From contig JACUUW010000024.1 of assembly GCA_014859075.1 (NCBI GenBank), positions 1 to 14,865 on the forward strand: a DNA stretch of 14,865 bases, read 5' to 3'. Positions within the stretch are counted from its first letter, which is position 1; each line of letters begins with the position of its first letter. The notes under the pieces were generated by a model, which saw only the letters and a program-made list of their open reading frames with translations, ran no database searches and was not told where the DNA came from. The stretch is from Desulforudis sp. (GTDB taxonomy: Bacteria; Bacillota; Desulfotomaculia; Desulfotomaculales; Desulforudaceae). A program made the translations under genes and the position numbers. Below are positions 5,749-13,672 of the stretch, in pieces.

Positions 5749-7734
5749 ATGCCCAGGACAGGGGTGTTTGTTTGCTGGTGCGGCTCCAATATCGGCGGCG
5801 TCATCGACTGCCCGGAAACGGCCGCGGCGGCGTCCGGTTTCCCCGGGGTGGCGTTCAGCACGGACTACAAGTATATGTGTTCGGAGCCGGGCCAGAACAT
5901 GGTCATCCAGGCCATCCGTGAACACCGCCTGGACCGCGCCGTGGTGGCTTCCTGTTCCCCACGGCTCCACGAGGAGACGTTCCGGAAGACCCTCGTCCGG
6001 GCCGGGCTGAACCCGTACATGCTGGAAATGGCCAATATCCGTGAGCACTGCACCTGGGTGCACGGGGCGGATATTCAACAAGCCCGGATTAAAGCGGTGG
6101 ACCTGGTCCGCCGGGCCGTGGCGAAGGCCAACCGGCTGGAGCCGCTGTTCGAGTCCGAGATTTCGGTCACCAGACGCTGCTTGGTAATCGGGGGCGGCGT
6201 CGCCGGCATCCAGGCGGCGCTGGACGTCGCGGATGCCGGACACGAAGTGATCCTGGTTGAACGGGAGCCGACCATCGGCGGGAACATGGTGAAGCTGGAC
6301 AAAACTTTTCCCACCCTCGACTGTTCGGCGTGCATCAGCACCCCGAAGATGGTGGCGGCGGCCACTCATCCCAACATCAAACTGTACACCTATGCCGAGA
6401 TCGAGAAGCTTGCCGGCTACGTGGGCAACTTCGAAGTGACCATCCGGCAGAAGGCGCGTTACGTGGACCACGAAAAGTGCACCGGTTGCGGTACCTGCTG
6501 GGAGAAGTGCCCGACCAGGGTGCCGAGCGAGTTCGACGCCGGCATCGGTCAACGGACGGCCATTTACATCCCGTTTCCACAAGCCGTGCCCAACAAGCCG
6601 GTGATCGACCGGGAACACTGTCGCTATTTCGCGACCGGGAAGTGTGAGATTTGTGCCAAGCTTTGTCCGACTGGGGCGGTGGACTATGGGCAGGAGGACC
6701 TGGTCTTGACCGAGAAGGTCGGGGCGGTGGTGGCCGCGACCGGGTTCGGGCTGTTTGACTGGTCCCGGGTTTATGGGGAGTACGGTTACGGTCAGTATCC
6801 CGACGTGGTTACCGGGATGCAGTTCGAGCGGTTGGTCAACGCCGCCGGACCGACGGGGGGAAAGCTCCTACGGCCCTCCGACGGCGCCACGCCGCGGACG
6901 GTGGTGTTCATCAAGTGTGTCGGTTCGCGGGACGAGGCCAAGGGTCGGCGGTACTGTTCCCGGATTTGCTGCATGTACACCGCGAAGCATGCGCTGCAGG
7001 TACTGGAGAAGGTGCCGGGGGCGAGCGTCTTCGTTTTCTACATGGACGTCCGCACGGCCGGCAAGGGCTACGAGGAGTTCTACCAGCGCGCGGTGAACAA
7101 CGGCACGGTGTATGTCCGAGGGCGGGTCTCGAAAATATACCAGGACGGTGAACGGCTGGTGGTTCGGGGGGTGGATACCCTTTTGGGGCGTCCGGTCGAG
7201 GTGGACGCCGACATGGTGGTGCTGGCCACCGCGGTGGAACCGGGATCCGGAGCTGCGGAAACGGCCCGAATCCTAGGCATCAACACCGACCAGGACGGCT
7301 TCTTCCAGGAGGCGCATCCGAAACTGCGCCCGGTGGAGACCCACACCCGGGGTGTGTTCCTTGCCGGAGCCTGCCAGGCACCCAAGGACATCCCGGACAC
7401 GGTGGCCCAGGCGAGCGGGGCGGCGGCGAAAGTGGCCGGTCTACTGTCGAGCAAGTGGTTGTCCACCAACCCGATGATCGCCACGGTGAACGAGGCGCTG
7501 TGTACCGGGTGCTTCCTCTGTGTCCCGGTTTGTTCGTACCGGGCACTGGAGCCCAAAAAAATAACCGAGCGGCTGCCCGGGCACCCGCCGCGGGAGCGTG
7601 AGGTGGCCGGCGTGAATACCGGGCTGTGTCAGGGTTGCGGCGCCTGCAACGTCGCCTGCCGGGCCGGGGCCATCGAGGTGCGCGGCTTTACGAACGAGCA
7701 ACTGTTGGCGGAGGTGGACGCCCTGTGTCAGTAG
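5749..7734 (+). CDS. hdrA: Heterodisulfide reductase subunit A (HdrA), flavin-containing iron-sulfur hub
   Basis: A 661-residue HdrA, the FAD subunit at which known Hdr complexes bifurcate electrons between ferredoxin and the disulfide. Visible in order: an N-terminal domain with CWCGSN (C9, C11); a Rossmann FAD-binding site GGGVAG at 148-153 followed by the acidic VERE; the HdrA motif LDCSACI (C192, C195); ferredoxin motifs C244-x2-C247-x2-C250-x3-C254 and C291-x7-C299-x2-C302-x3-C306; the second half of the thioredoxin-reductase-like fold; and two C-terminal motifs starting at C585 and C627 (CTGCFLCVPVC and CQGCGACNVAC). Length matches the usual 650-660. ATG 5749 has AAGGAG (5734-5739) 9 bases upstream. 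C192 and C195 are ordinary cysteines, unlike the selenocysteine form of HdrA known in some methanogens. The 3' end overlaps mvhD by 10 bases. Confidence 0.95.
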   Translation: MPRTGVFVCWCGSNIGGVIDCPETAAAASGFPGVAFSTDYKYMCSEPGQNMVIQAIREHRLDRAVVASCSPRLHEETFRKTLVRAGLNPYMLEMANIREHCTWVHGADIQQARIKAVDLVRRAVAKANRLEPLFESEISVTRRCLVIGGGVAGIQAALDVADAGHEVILVEREPTIGGNMVKLDKTFPTLDCSACISTPKMVAAATHPNIKLYTYAEIEKLAGYVGNFEVTIRQKARYVDHEKCTGCGTCWEKCPTRVPSEFDAGIGQRTAIYIPFPQAVPNKPVIDREHCRYFATGKCEICAKLCPTGAVDYGQEDLVLTEKVGAVVAATGFGLFDWSRVYGEYGYGQYPDVVTGMQFERLVNAAGPTGGKLLRPSDGATPRTVVFIKCVGSRDEAKGRRYCSRICCMYTAKHALQVLEKVPGASVFVFYMDVRTAGKGYEEFYQRAVNNGTVYVRGRVSKIYQDGERLVVRGVDTLLGRPVEVDADMVVLATAVEPGSGAAETARILGINTDQDGFFQEAHPKLRPVETHTRGVFLAGACQAPKDIPDTVAQASGAAAKVAGLLSSKWLSTNPMIATVNEALCTGCFLCVPVCSYRALEPKKITERLPGHPPREREVAGVNTGLCQGCGACNVACRAGAIEVRGFTNEQLLAEVDALCQ

Positions 7735-8159
7735 AAGACCCCCGCGAGTGGGAACCGAAGATCCTGGCCGTTTTCTGCAACTGGTGCAGTTATGCCGGGG
7801 CCGATCTGGCCGGAGTGAGCCGGATGAGTTATCCCCCGAACGTCAGGATATTGCGGGTGCCCTGTTCCAGCCGGGTTGACCCTAATTTTGTCTTGCGGGC
7901 TTTTCAAAAGGGTGCCGACGGGGTGTTGCTGTCCGGGTGACATCCGGGCGACTGCCACTATGTGAGTGGCAACTACCACACCAGGCGGCGGTTTTTGCTG
8001 GTCAGTCGGTTACTGGAGTACGTCGGGCTGGAGCCGGGGCGTTTCGAAATGCGCTGGATTTCCGCCTCCGAGGGGGGCAAGGTGGCGGAGACGGTTCGAG
8101 AAATGACCGAGCGGATCCGCAAACTTGGTCCGAACAGGAAGATGAGGGATGAACGGTGA
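7725..8159 (+). CDS. mvhD: MvhD/FlxD-type [2Fe-2S] electron-transfer protein, predicted selenoprotein (Sec at residue 72)
   Basis: A 144-residue protein if the in-frame TGA at 7938-7940 is read as selenocysteine. The upstream part contains CNWC (C18, C21) and C47 (VPCSSR); the part after TGA continues HPGDCHYVSGNYHTRRR in the same frame. In MvhD proteins this segment normally reads GCHPGDCHY, so TGA replaces exactly one conserved cysteine. Nothing else is broken: GTG 7725 has GGAGGTGG (7710-7717) 7 bases upstream, and the final stop overlaps the next start (GTGA, 8156-8159). MvhD holds a [2Fe-2S] cluster and links a hydrogenase, formate dehydrogenase or NADH module to HdrA. The homologous VhuD of methanococci is a known selenoprotein, and Sec forms of the F420-hydrogenase delta family have been reported from bacteria. 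An automatic gene caller would give two fragments, 7725-7940 and one from about 7962. Confidence 0.88.
7938..7940 (+). other. In-frame UGA read as selenocysteine (Sec72 of MvhD)
   Basis: The TGA stands between GADGVLLSG and HPGDCHY. Strong family conservation continues on both sides in one frame, and the codon occupies the position of the family's conserved cysteine. Decoding needs selA, selB, selC and selD elsewhere in the genome, which are not in this window. Confidence 0.85.
7953..7971 (+). promoter_or_regulatory. SECIS-like hairpin after the UGA of mvhD
   Basis: TGCCACT (7953-7959) pairs perfectly with AGTGGCA (7965-7971), a 7-bp stem with loop ATGTG, beginning 12 bases after the UGA and with the loop about 19 bases from it. 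Position and size fit a bacterial SECIS element, which lies in the coding region just 3' of UGA and binds SelB. The loop lacks a G in its first two positions (the G is third), so it does not fully satisfy the usual consensus. Confidence 0.6.
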
Positions 8160-9142
8160 AGCAGGCCGTTGAGGAACTGCGGCGGCAAGCGGCCGGACTG
8201 TTGAAGGAAGAGCGGGTCAAGTGCGTCATCGGTTGGACCCAGGGTACGGACGTGGCCCGGGCGGTTCCCTTTTTTGCGACCAGTGTGCGGCAGGCGGCCA
8301 GACTGACCTGGACGCCCTTTTGTGTGAACAATCTGTCCAAGTACTTGCTCAACCACCGTTACGACAACACTCCGCTGGCGGTAGTGGTGAAGGGCTGCGA
8401 CAGCCGGGGGATCAACCGGCTGGTCCAGGACCGTCAATTCGTCCGAGAACGGGTCGTGGTGCTCGGCCTGCCGTGCGGGGGGATGCTGGACCGGGAAAAG
8501 GTGCTCCGCGTGGTCGATCCGGGGGCCGCGCTTCAGGAGGTCGAGGACCGGGGGAGCGAGTATATGCTCCGGACGGACAAGGGGGAGTACGGCTTTGAAA
8601 AGCGGGAGGCCCTGCTGTCCAAATGCCTGGAATGCGAGCACAACATTCCGGTGGTATCCGACCTGATGATCGGCCCACAGGTGCCGTCGCCGGCGGGGTC
8701 TGGAATCGACCGGTTTGCCGGGGTGCGGGAACTGGAGACCCGGGACCCGGCGGTCCGGAGTACGTTCTGGGACCGGCATTTTGCGCGCTGTTTGCGTTGC
8801 TATGCGTGCCGCAATGTGTGTCCGGCCTGCAACTGCAAGGAGTGTTCCTTTGAACAAGCTGTGCCGGGCTGGCAACAGGGGGCGTGCTGGTTGAGCAAAA
8901 GGAACCATCCGGGTCAGAACTACCTGTTCCACCTGATCCGGATGTTCCACGTCGCCGGCCGCTGCATTGACTGCGGGGAGTGTGCCCGGGTCTGCCCGGT
9001 AAACATCCCCCTCCGTGAGCTCTACCGCAAGGTGATGAAGGACGCGGAGGAACTGTTCGCGATGAAGACTCCCGGTACCGATCCGGAGGAGGTACCGCTG
9101 TTGAGTACCTACCGGACCGACGACCCCGAGGAGTTCAGTTAG
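8156..9142 (+). CDS. FrhB-like / 4Fe-4S dicluster protein (FlxB/FlxC-type subunit) of the Hdr complex
   Basis: A 328-residue cytosolic iron-sulfur protein. The first half resembles the beta subunit of F420-reducing hydrogenase and related dehydrogenases (VVVKGCDSRGINRLVQ, then GLPCGGML). A central CLEC pair (C157, C160) follows. The second half has two ferredoxin motifs, C212-x2-C215-x2-C218-x3-C222 and C270-x2-C273-x2-C276-x3-C280-P, plus extra cysteines C225, C227 and C230. Such proteins pass electrons between an NAD(P)H or F420 module and Hdr. Placed after mvhD, it corresponds to one of the two ferredoxin-like subunits (FlxB, FlxC) of the Desulfovibrio Flx-Hdr complex; I cannot decide which. 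The GTG start lies within the mvhD stop (GTGA), with GAGGG (8144-8148) upstream. Whether the FrhB half binds a flavin is unclear. Confidence 0.83.
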   Translation: MKQAVEELRRQAAGLLKEERVKCVIGWTQGTDVARAVPFFATSVRQAARLTWTPFCVNNLSKYLLNHRYDNTPLAVVVKGCDSRGINRLVQDRQFVRERVVVLGLPCGGMLDREKVLRVVDPGAALQEVEDRGSEYMLRTDKGEYGFEKREALLSKCLECEHNIPVVSDLMIGPQVPSPAGSGIDRFAGVRELETRDPAVRSTFWDRHFARCLRCYACRNVCPACNCKECSFEQAVPGWQQGACWLSKRNHPGQNYLFHLIRMFHVAGRCIDCGECARVCPVNIPLRELYRKVMKDAEELFAMKTPGTDPEEVPLLSTYRTDDPEEFS

Positions 9143-9163
9143 GGTTGGAGCGGAGGTGAAGTA

Positions 9164-10189
9164 TTGTCCGCGAGGGTGATCAGCCGCGACCGGATATCCG
9201 GGTTTCTGGACTGTATTCTGCGCAAGTATCCCCTGGTGGCCCCGGTTGAAGAGGACGGGGTGGTCGCCTACCGGAGGGTGGCGGCGGCCCGGGAAGTAGC
9301 CCTGGATGCCGGGTTGTCGGACGTGCCGCCGAAGACCCACTTTTTCCCCCAGACCGAGGTACTGTTTCATTATTCGAACTTGAGCGGGCTGGAGATAGTG
9401 GAACCGGCCGGTGCTCCGGAGACTGTCCTATTCGGGGTCAGGCCGTGCGACCTGCGGGGTTTTGCCGCCCTGGACCCGGTGTTCGGAGGCCGGTTTAAGG
9501 ATGTCTACTACCGGGACAAGCGGGAAAAGACGACCGTGGTCGGCCTGAGCTGCACCTCGGTGCTGCCCACCTGTTTCTGCCGTGCCTACGGGAGTTCGCC
9601 GGTCGACGGGACCGGGGCCGACCTGATGTTCACCCGGCTGGGGGAACGGTACCTGGTGGAAGTCCGGACGCCGAAGGGGGCACGGTTGGTCGAAGACTGC
9701 GCGGATTTCTTCACGGAGGACGGCGTCCGGGAGGCGGCTCGAGAGAAAGAGGTCCTGGCCCGGGAATTGGACGGGCGGTTTGTGCGGCGCGTAGACCTGG
9801 ACAGCGTGAAAGAAAAGGTTGACGGTATGTTTGAAAGCCCGTACTGGGGCAAGTTGGCCCAGAGATGTCTGGGCTGCGGCATCTGCACCTTTCTGTGTCC
9901 GACCTGTCACTGCTTCGACATCGTCGACGAGGACCGCGGAGACCGAACCGGTTGTCGTCTGCGCTGTTGGGATTCGTGCATGTTCACCGACTTCACCTTG
10001 CACACCAGCGGCCACAACCCGCGGGCCACGAAAACCGAGCGGGTGCGCAACCGGTTTCTGCACAAGCTGAAGTACCATCTGGACCGCTACGGACTGGCGG
10101 GCTGCGTCGGTTGCGGGCGGTGTGTGGCCAAGTGCCCGGTGAACATTGACATCACCAGGGTGATCGCCGAAATAAAGGAGGTGGATTAA
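9164..10189 (+). CDS. 4Fe-4S dicluster protein, sulfhydrogenase-beta/AsrA-like (FlxB/FlxC-type subunit)
   Basis: A 341-residue protein of the family that includes the beta subunit of archaeal sulfhydrogenase (HydB) and anaerobic sulfite reductase A. Its marks are GVRPCD (C95), LSCTSVLPTCFC, and the CRLRCWDSCMF segment that precedes the last domain. Two ferredoxin motifs are present: C235-x2-C238-x2-C241-x3-C245, with extra C248 and C250, and C314-x2-C317-x2-C320-x3-C324-P. In these complexes it carries electrons between the FAD/NAD(P)H subunit and the rest, and here the next gene encodes exactly that partner type. The start is TTG 9164, 7 bases after GGAGG (9152-9156). The stop TAA (10187-10189) abuts the GTG of the next gene. 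The family is clear; electron-flow direction is inferred from Flx-Hdr. Confidence 0.85.
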   Translation: MSARVISRDRISGFLDCILRKYPLVAPVEEDGVVAYRRVAAAREVALDAGLSDVPPKTHFFPQTEVLFHYSNLSGLEIVEPAGAPETVLFGVRPCDLRGFAALDPVFGGRFKDVYYRDKREKTTVVGLSCTSVLPTCFCRAYGSSPVDGTGADLMFTRLGERYLVEVRTPKGARLVEDCADFFTEDGVREAAREKEVLARELDGRFVRRVDLDSVKEKVDGMFESPYWGKLAQRCLGCGICTFLCPTCHCFDIVDEDRGDRTGCRLRCWDSCMFTDFTLHTSGHNPRATKTERVRNRFLHKLKYHLDRYGLAGCVGCGRCVAKCPVNIDITRVIAEIKEVD

Positions 10190-11035
10190 GTGAGCCACCG
10201 GGACAATCCACTGCGGCCGCACCCGGCCACCATCTTGAAGATCGTTCCGGAAACCAGGGACGTGAAAACCTTCCGGCTCACCCTTGACGACGACGAGGCC
10301 ATGGAAAACTGGCGTCACGAGCCGGGGCAACTGGCGATGGTATCGGTCTTCGGCGTGGGGGAGGCGATGTTCTCGATAAGTTCGGCGCCCACCAGGCGCG
10401 GCTTCATCGAATTGAGCATCAAATGCATGGGCAAAGTTACCCGGGCGCTGCACGGTCTGGAGGCCGGCGACAAGGTGGGGATGCGGGGTCCTTACGGCAA
10501 CCATTTCCCGTACGAGCAGTTCAAGGGTCAAGACCTGCTGTTCGTAGGCGGCGGGATCGGGCTGGCGCCGCTGCGGTCGCTGGTCGACTTCGTTTTCGCC
10601 GAAGAAAACCGGGCCGACTACGGCCGGGTGGAGATACTGTATGGGGCGCGCTCTTACGACGACCTCTGCTTTAAGTACGACGTGTTGGACGGTTGGACCA
10701 AACAGCCCAACACCCATATCTACACCACCATCGACCGGGCGGAGGAGCAGTGGCGCGGGCACGTCGGTTTCGTGCCGGCCTACCTGGAGGAGGTGGCCCC
10801 GGCGGCGCACAATAAGGTCGCGCTGATTTGCGGGCCGCCGATTATGATCAAATTCGTGATGCAGGCGTTGCAAAAGCTCGACTTCCGGGACGAGCAGGTT
10901 TATTCGACCCTGGAGCTCAGGATGAAGTGCGGCGTGGGCAAGTGCGGCCGGTGCAACATCGGCAGCAAATTCGTCTGCCTCAACGGCCCGGTTTTCAGTA
11001 TGGCCGAGATCGGCCAAATGCCGCCGGAGTTTTGA
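10190..11035 (+). CDS. FAD/NAD(P)-binding oxidoreductase with [2Fe-2S] site (FlxA / hydrogenase-gamma / AsrB-like)
   Basis: A 281-residue ferredoxin-NADP-reductase-fold protein, the likely entry point for NAD(P)H electrons. The FAD domain shows FSISSAP and the GDKVGMRGPYG strand-loop; the nucleotide domain shows GGGIGLAPLRSL (glycines from 120) and CGPPIM. The C-terminus carries four cysteines, C247-x4-C252-x2-C255-x7-C263 (MKCGVGKCGRCN...FVC), the [2Fe-2S] site of the sulfhydrogenase-gamma, dihydroorotate-dehydrogenase-B and AsrB family. With MvhD and two ferredoxin-like subunits upstream, this matches FlxA of NAD(P)H-linked Flx-Hdr. GTG 10190 directly follows the previous stop and has a strong AAAGGAGGTGG (10174-10184). 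NADH versus NADPH preference cannot be read. Last gene of the operon. Confidence 0.9.
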   Translation: MSHRDNPLRPHPATILKIVPETRDVKTFRLTLDDDEAMENWRHEPGQLAMVSVFGVGEAMFSISSAPTRRGFIELSIKCMGKVTRALHGLEAGDKVGMRGPYGNHFPYEQFKGQDLLFVGGGIGLAPLRSLVDFVFAEENRADYGRVEILYGARSYDDLCFKYDVLDGWTKQPNTHIYTTIDRAEEQWRGHVGFVPAYLEEVAPAAHNKVALICGPPIMIKFVMQALQKLDFRDEQVYSTLELRMKCGVGKCGRCNIGSKFVCLNGPVFSMAEIGQMPPEF

Positions 11036-11069
11036 GCGGTCCAATATTGTCTTGTGGTTATCGAGAGGT

Positions 11070-11097
11070 AACCCGGCGGAATGCCGGGTTTCGGTTT
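11070..11097 (+). terminator. Intrinsic terminator of the hdr operon
   Basis: AACCCGGC (11070-11077) and GCCGGGTT (11083-11090) form a perfect 8-bp GC-rich stem with a GGAAT loop, followed by TCGGTTT. It lies 35 bases after the stop of the flavoprotein gene. The T tract is interrupted, so termination may be incomplete. Confidence 0.65.
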
Positions 11098-11157
11098 GGG
11101 TGGACATCATTATGCGGCCGGTCGTTAATACTATGCAAAAATGCAGGGAGCCGGTTC

Positions 11158-11862
11158 ATGAACGTCGCGGCCGAAGTCTTTGAAGTCATCTGGCACACGC
11201 TGGCCGTATTCTTAGCCGTACTACTGGTTTCACGTATTGTTGGGAAGAAACTGCTGGCCCAGCTCACCTACTTTGATTTTGTCATCGGCATCATTTTGGG
11301 CACCATTGCCGGCGCGTTCGTGGTGCAGACGACCCGGGGGCTGTTCGTACTGATCAGCCCGGTTGTGCTGGCCGCCGCTGTACTGCTCATCGAGTTTATG
11401 GCACTGAAGAGCAGGGCTTTTCGGAAGATCGCCCAAGGCGAACCTCTGGTCGTTATCCGGAACGGGAAAATACTCGAAGAGAACATGCGCAAAGTCCGCT
11501 ACGACATCCAAAACCTACGCACCCAGCTGCGCAACAAGGACATCTTTGACTTTAGTGAGGTGGAATTCGCCGTCCTTGAACCCAATGGCCAACTCAGCGT
11601 TCTGAAAAAAAGCGCGCACCTCCCGCTAACCCCTAAGGACCTCAAACTCGATACCCAATACAAGGGTATGCCCACCGAACTCATTCTGGACGGTCACGTG
11701 CTCACCAACAACCTCATCCGGAGCGGTCTGGATTTCACCTGGCTGTACCGGGAATTGCAGGGCAGAAACGTCCGCGAGGTCAAGGAGGTGTTCTACGCCG
11801 CCCTGAACGCCGACGGCACGCTGTACGTGGACCTCCGCCGGGACCCGCCGGAGAACCTGTGA
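11158..11862 (+). CDS. DUF421 (YetF-type) membrane protein
   Basis: A 234-residue protein with hydrophobic segments at about residues 9-23, 37-57 and 61-80, then a soluble domain beginning near RKIAQGEPLVVIRNGKIL. The patterns TYFDFVIGIILGTIAGAFV, NMRKVRYDIQNLRTQLRNKDIFDFSEVEFAVLEPNGQLSV and LILDGHV are typical of the DUF421 family, common in spore formers (YetF, YkjA, YrbG of Bacillus). The function is unknown; some members are linked to spore properties. The open frame extends upstream to 10828, but that part is only the shadow of the flavoprotein gene. ATG 11158 with AGGGAG (11145-11150) 7 bases upstream is the natural start and lies beyond the operon terminator. The gene is probably monocistronic and converges on the GTPase gene with a 30-base gap. 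Confidence 0.85.
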   Translation: MNVAAEVFEVIWHTLAVFLAVLLVSRIVGKKLLAQLTYFDFVIGIILGTIAGAFVVQTTRGLFVLISPVVLAAAVLLIEFMALKSRAFRKIAQGEPLVVIRNGKILEENMRKVRYDIQNLRTQLRNKDIFDFSEVEFAVLEPNGQLSVLKKSAHLPLTPKDLKLDTQYKGMPTELILDGHVLTNNLIRSGLDFTWLYRELQGRNVREVKEVFYAALNADGTLYVDLRRDPPENL

Positions 11863-11892
11863 CGAGGTATTCAGGACCTGTTCACTCGTGGG

Positions 11893-13656
11893 TTAGGTGT
11901 TGGTCAGGGGTTCCAACACCCCGCGCAGCCGGGCCAGACGCTGACGCTCCGCCGCGGCAAGCCGTGCAGCCCGTTCCCGGTTCACCGTCCCGGCCCGCTT
12001 CTCGGCGAGGACCTTGTTGACCGCTTTTTGAAGCCCTTGGCCCACCGCGTCGGCCCGCAGGCGCAGGTCACCGGCCACCCGGCGCACCTGTTCGGTCAGG
12101 CCGTCCACGATGTCGACCCGCACCCGGCCGCAGTTGCGGGCCAGGAGTTCGGCCAGGTTGGCCCGGGCCTTGGATTGCACCTTCTTCTTGAGCAGCCCTT
12201 TCGGCAGCAGGCCGGTCACCGTCAGTTCCTCGAAAGAGGGAATGAAGGTGGGATGATCCCAAAGGTGGAAGTAGAAGAACCGGTTTTCCAGGACGTAGTC
12301 CTTATAGCGCACTTTCTGCACCGGCACCTGGAAAATCTCCGCGGACATGTCCATCATCCGGTCCACGATCTGCTCGATCCGGTCGAAGAACCGGTTCGAT
12401 ACCCGTTCGAAATCGTCCTTGATGCGTTCCCGCTCGGTGATTCTCTGCCGCCGCAGCGCGTCAAGAATAATCTCCCGGGTGTACTCCTGGGCCAGTTCGG
12501 TCACGCGTCTCACCGAGTGGTTCTCCCAGATCTCCTCGATGTATTGGTCGAGGCGGGCCGAGAGGAGGCCCAGGCTCTTCTTTTCAAATTCCTGCATGCC
12601 CTCGGTGACTTTGGCGGTGAGCTTTTCGACTTCCCTGTACAGCAGGTAGATGCTGTCCTCCCGTTCCTGATCCAGGTTCTCCAGTTCGCCGGCGAAAGCC
12701 CCCGCCTTCCGTTCCAATTCTTCCAGGGTGTCGTCCATGCTGCGGCACCAGAGTTCCAGTTCCAACTGGAACTCGTTGAGGATGCGCAGGCCTTTGGAGG
12801 CACTCGCCGAAAGGACCAGGGCCGCCTTTTCCTTTTCAATAATGCCGGCCAGAAACCGCTCGAGTTCGGCCATGCGGCTGGCTTTCAGTCTCTCGGGATC
12901 CCCGTGCAACTTGGCTTCCAGGGCCAGTTTCGCGGACAGGGTCAAGAGGTTGGGGTTTTCCATCCCCGTTACTTCGGCCAGTGTGTTCCGGGTGAAATCC
13001 AGTGCTTCCCGCAGGTCTTCGTCGCCGGCGATGTCCACCTTGTTCAGCACAAACACAAACTTGTGGACGTATTTCTGGATGTCCCGCAGGTAGTCCACCT
13101 CGGTTTGGCCCAGTGGGGCGTCCACCGAGATAATGAAAACACCGGCGTCCGCGCGCGGCAGATAAGCGTAGGCGGCATCGGTGTTATGGACGTACACGGA
13201 GCCGACGCCCGGGGTGTCGACCAGGATGATTCCCTGACGAAGGTACTCCGAAGGGTCGGTCAGGAGCACCTCCCGGACCTTTTTGACGTTCTTTGGATTA
13301 TGGCGTTCGGTGACGTAGTCGGGTATCTGTTCGGCCGGGATAGCCTGGACGTCCCCGGTTTCGAAAACAACTCTGGCTTCGGTGTCCCGGCCGTACCGAA
13401 TGATGGTCGGGATGGCCGTCAGCGGCACGATGGCCGTGGGCAGCACGTTCCGTCCCAGGAGGGCGTTAATGAAGGTGGATTTTCCCCGTTTGAATTCCCC
13501 GAGGACCACCAGGGTGATGGTTTCGTCTTTCAGCCGCTGCGCCGCCTCGGTCAGGAGGCTTTCCGCGGAGCCGTTTTCCTTTTCCGCGGCCATCCGGGCC
13601 AGTTCGTCAAGGACCTGGAGCAGGGCGCCTTTCTGTTGGGTGTATTCCACGGACAC
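11893..13656 (-). CDS. Dynamin-like GTPase (bacterial dynamin family)
   Basis: A 587-residue GTPase of the bacterial dynamin-like type. With GTG 13656 as residue 1: G1 is GEFKRGKS at 53-60, the G2 threonine is T80 (PLTAIPT), G3 is DTPG from D147, and G4 is NKVD from N205. Long charged helices follow (about 280-450: LEELERKAGAFAGELENLDQERED and onward), the stalk and bundle of dynamins, with a short hydrophobic patch near TVTGLLPKGLL that could be the membrane paddle. Bacterial dynamins (DynA, BDLP) bind and remodel or fuse membranes; DynA protects membranes under stress. GTG 13656 is preferred because GGGGGTGA (13669-13662) is a near-perfect ribosome site; TTG 13671 touches the terminator T-run. 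The gene is led by a fluoride riboswitch. Only one copy is present here, whereas such proteins often come as pairs or fusions. Confidence 0.9.
   Translation of the reverse strand: MSVEYTQQKGALLQVLDELARMAAEKENGSAESLLTEAAQRLKDETITLVVLGEFKRGKSTFINALLGRNVLPTAIVPLTAIPTIIRYGRDTEARVVFETGDVQAIPAEQIPDYVTERHNPKNVKKVREVLLTDPSEYLRQGIILVDTPGVGSVYVHNTDAAYAYLPRADAGVFIISVDAPLGQTEVDYLRDIQKYVHKFVFVLNKVDIAGDEDLREALDFTRNTLAEVTGMENPNLLTLSAKLALEAKLHGDPERLKASRMAELERFLAGIIEKEKAALVLSASASKGLRILNEFQLELELWCRSMDDTLEELERKAGAFAGELENLDQEREDSIYLLYREVEKLTAKVTEGMQEFEKKSLGLLSARLDQYIEEIWENHSVRRVTELAQEYTREIILDALRRQRITERERIKDDFERVSNRFFDRIEQIVDRMMDMSAEIFQVPVQKVRYKDYVLENRFFYFHLWDHPTFIPSFEELTVTGLLPKGLLKKKVQSKARANLAELLARNCGRVRVDIVDGLTEQVRRVAGDLRLRADAVGQGLQKAVNKVLAEKRAGTVNRERAARLAAAERQRLARLRGVLEPLTNT
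11896..11920. repeat. 8-bp perfect inverted repeat at the 3' end of the GTPase gene
   Basis: GGTGTTGG (11896-11903) and CCAACACC (11913-11920) can form an 8-bp stem with a 9-base loop over the last codons of the GTPase gene, where it converges with the DUF421 gene. Neither side has a T tract, so it is not a canonical terminator, but it may slow polymerase or protect the mRNA end. Confidence 0.45.
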
Positions 13657-13672
13657 AGACTTCACCCCCAAT

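Noticed and set aside
7725..7940. mvhD as a truncated pseudogene ending at TGA 7938-7940
   Set aside because: Family sequence resumes in the same frame at once after TGA, the codon replaces one conserved cysteine, a hairpin follows, and the downstream overlap with the next gene is intact. Selenocysteine explains this better than a nonsense mutation.
7973..9370. 465-codon open frame on the minus strand
   Set aside because: Shadow of the FrhB-like iron-sulfur gene, with no motif of its own.
9428..11110. 560-codon open frame on the minus strand
   Set aside because: It is antisense to the two 3' operon genes, which have clear Fe-S and FAD motifs and ribosome sites; its own translation shows no family signal.
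10828..11157. N-terminal extension of the DUF421 protein
   Set aside because: The extension overlaps the flavoprotein gene in another frame and crosses its terminator; ATG 11158 has a proper ribosome site and starts the conserved membrane domain.
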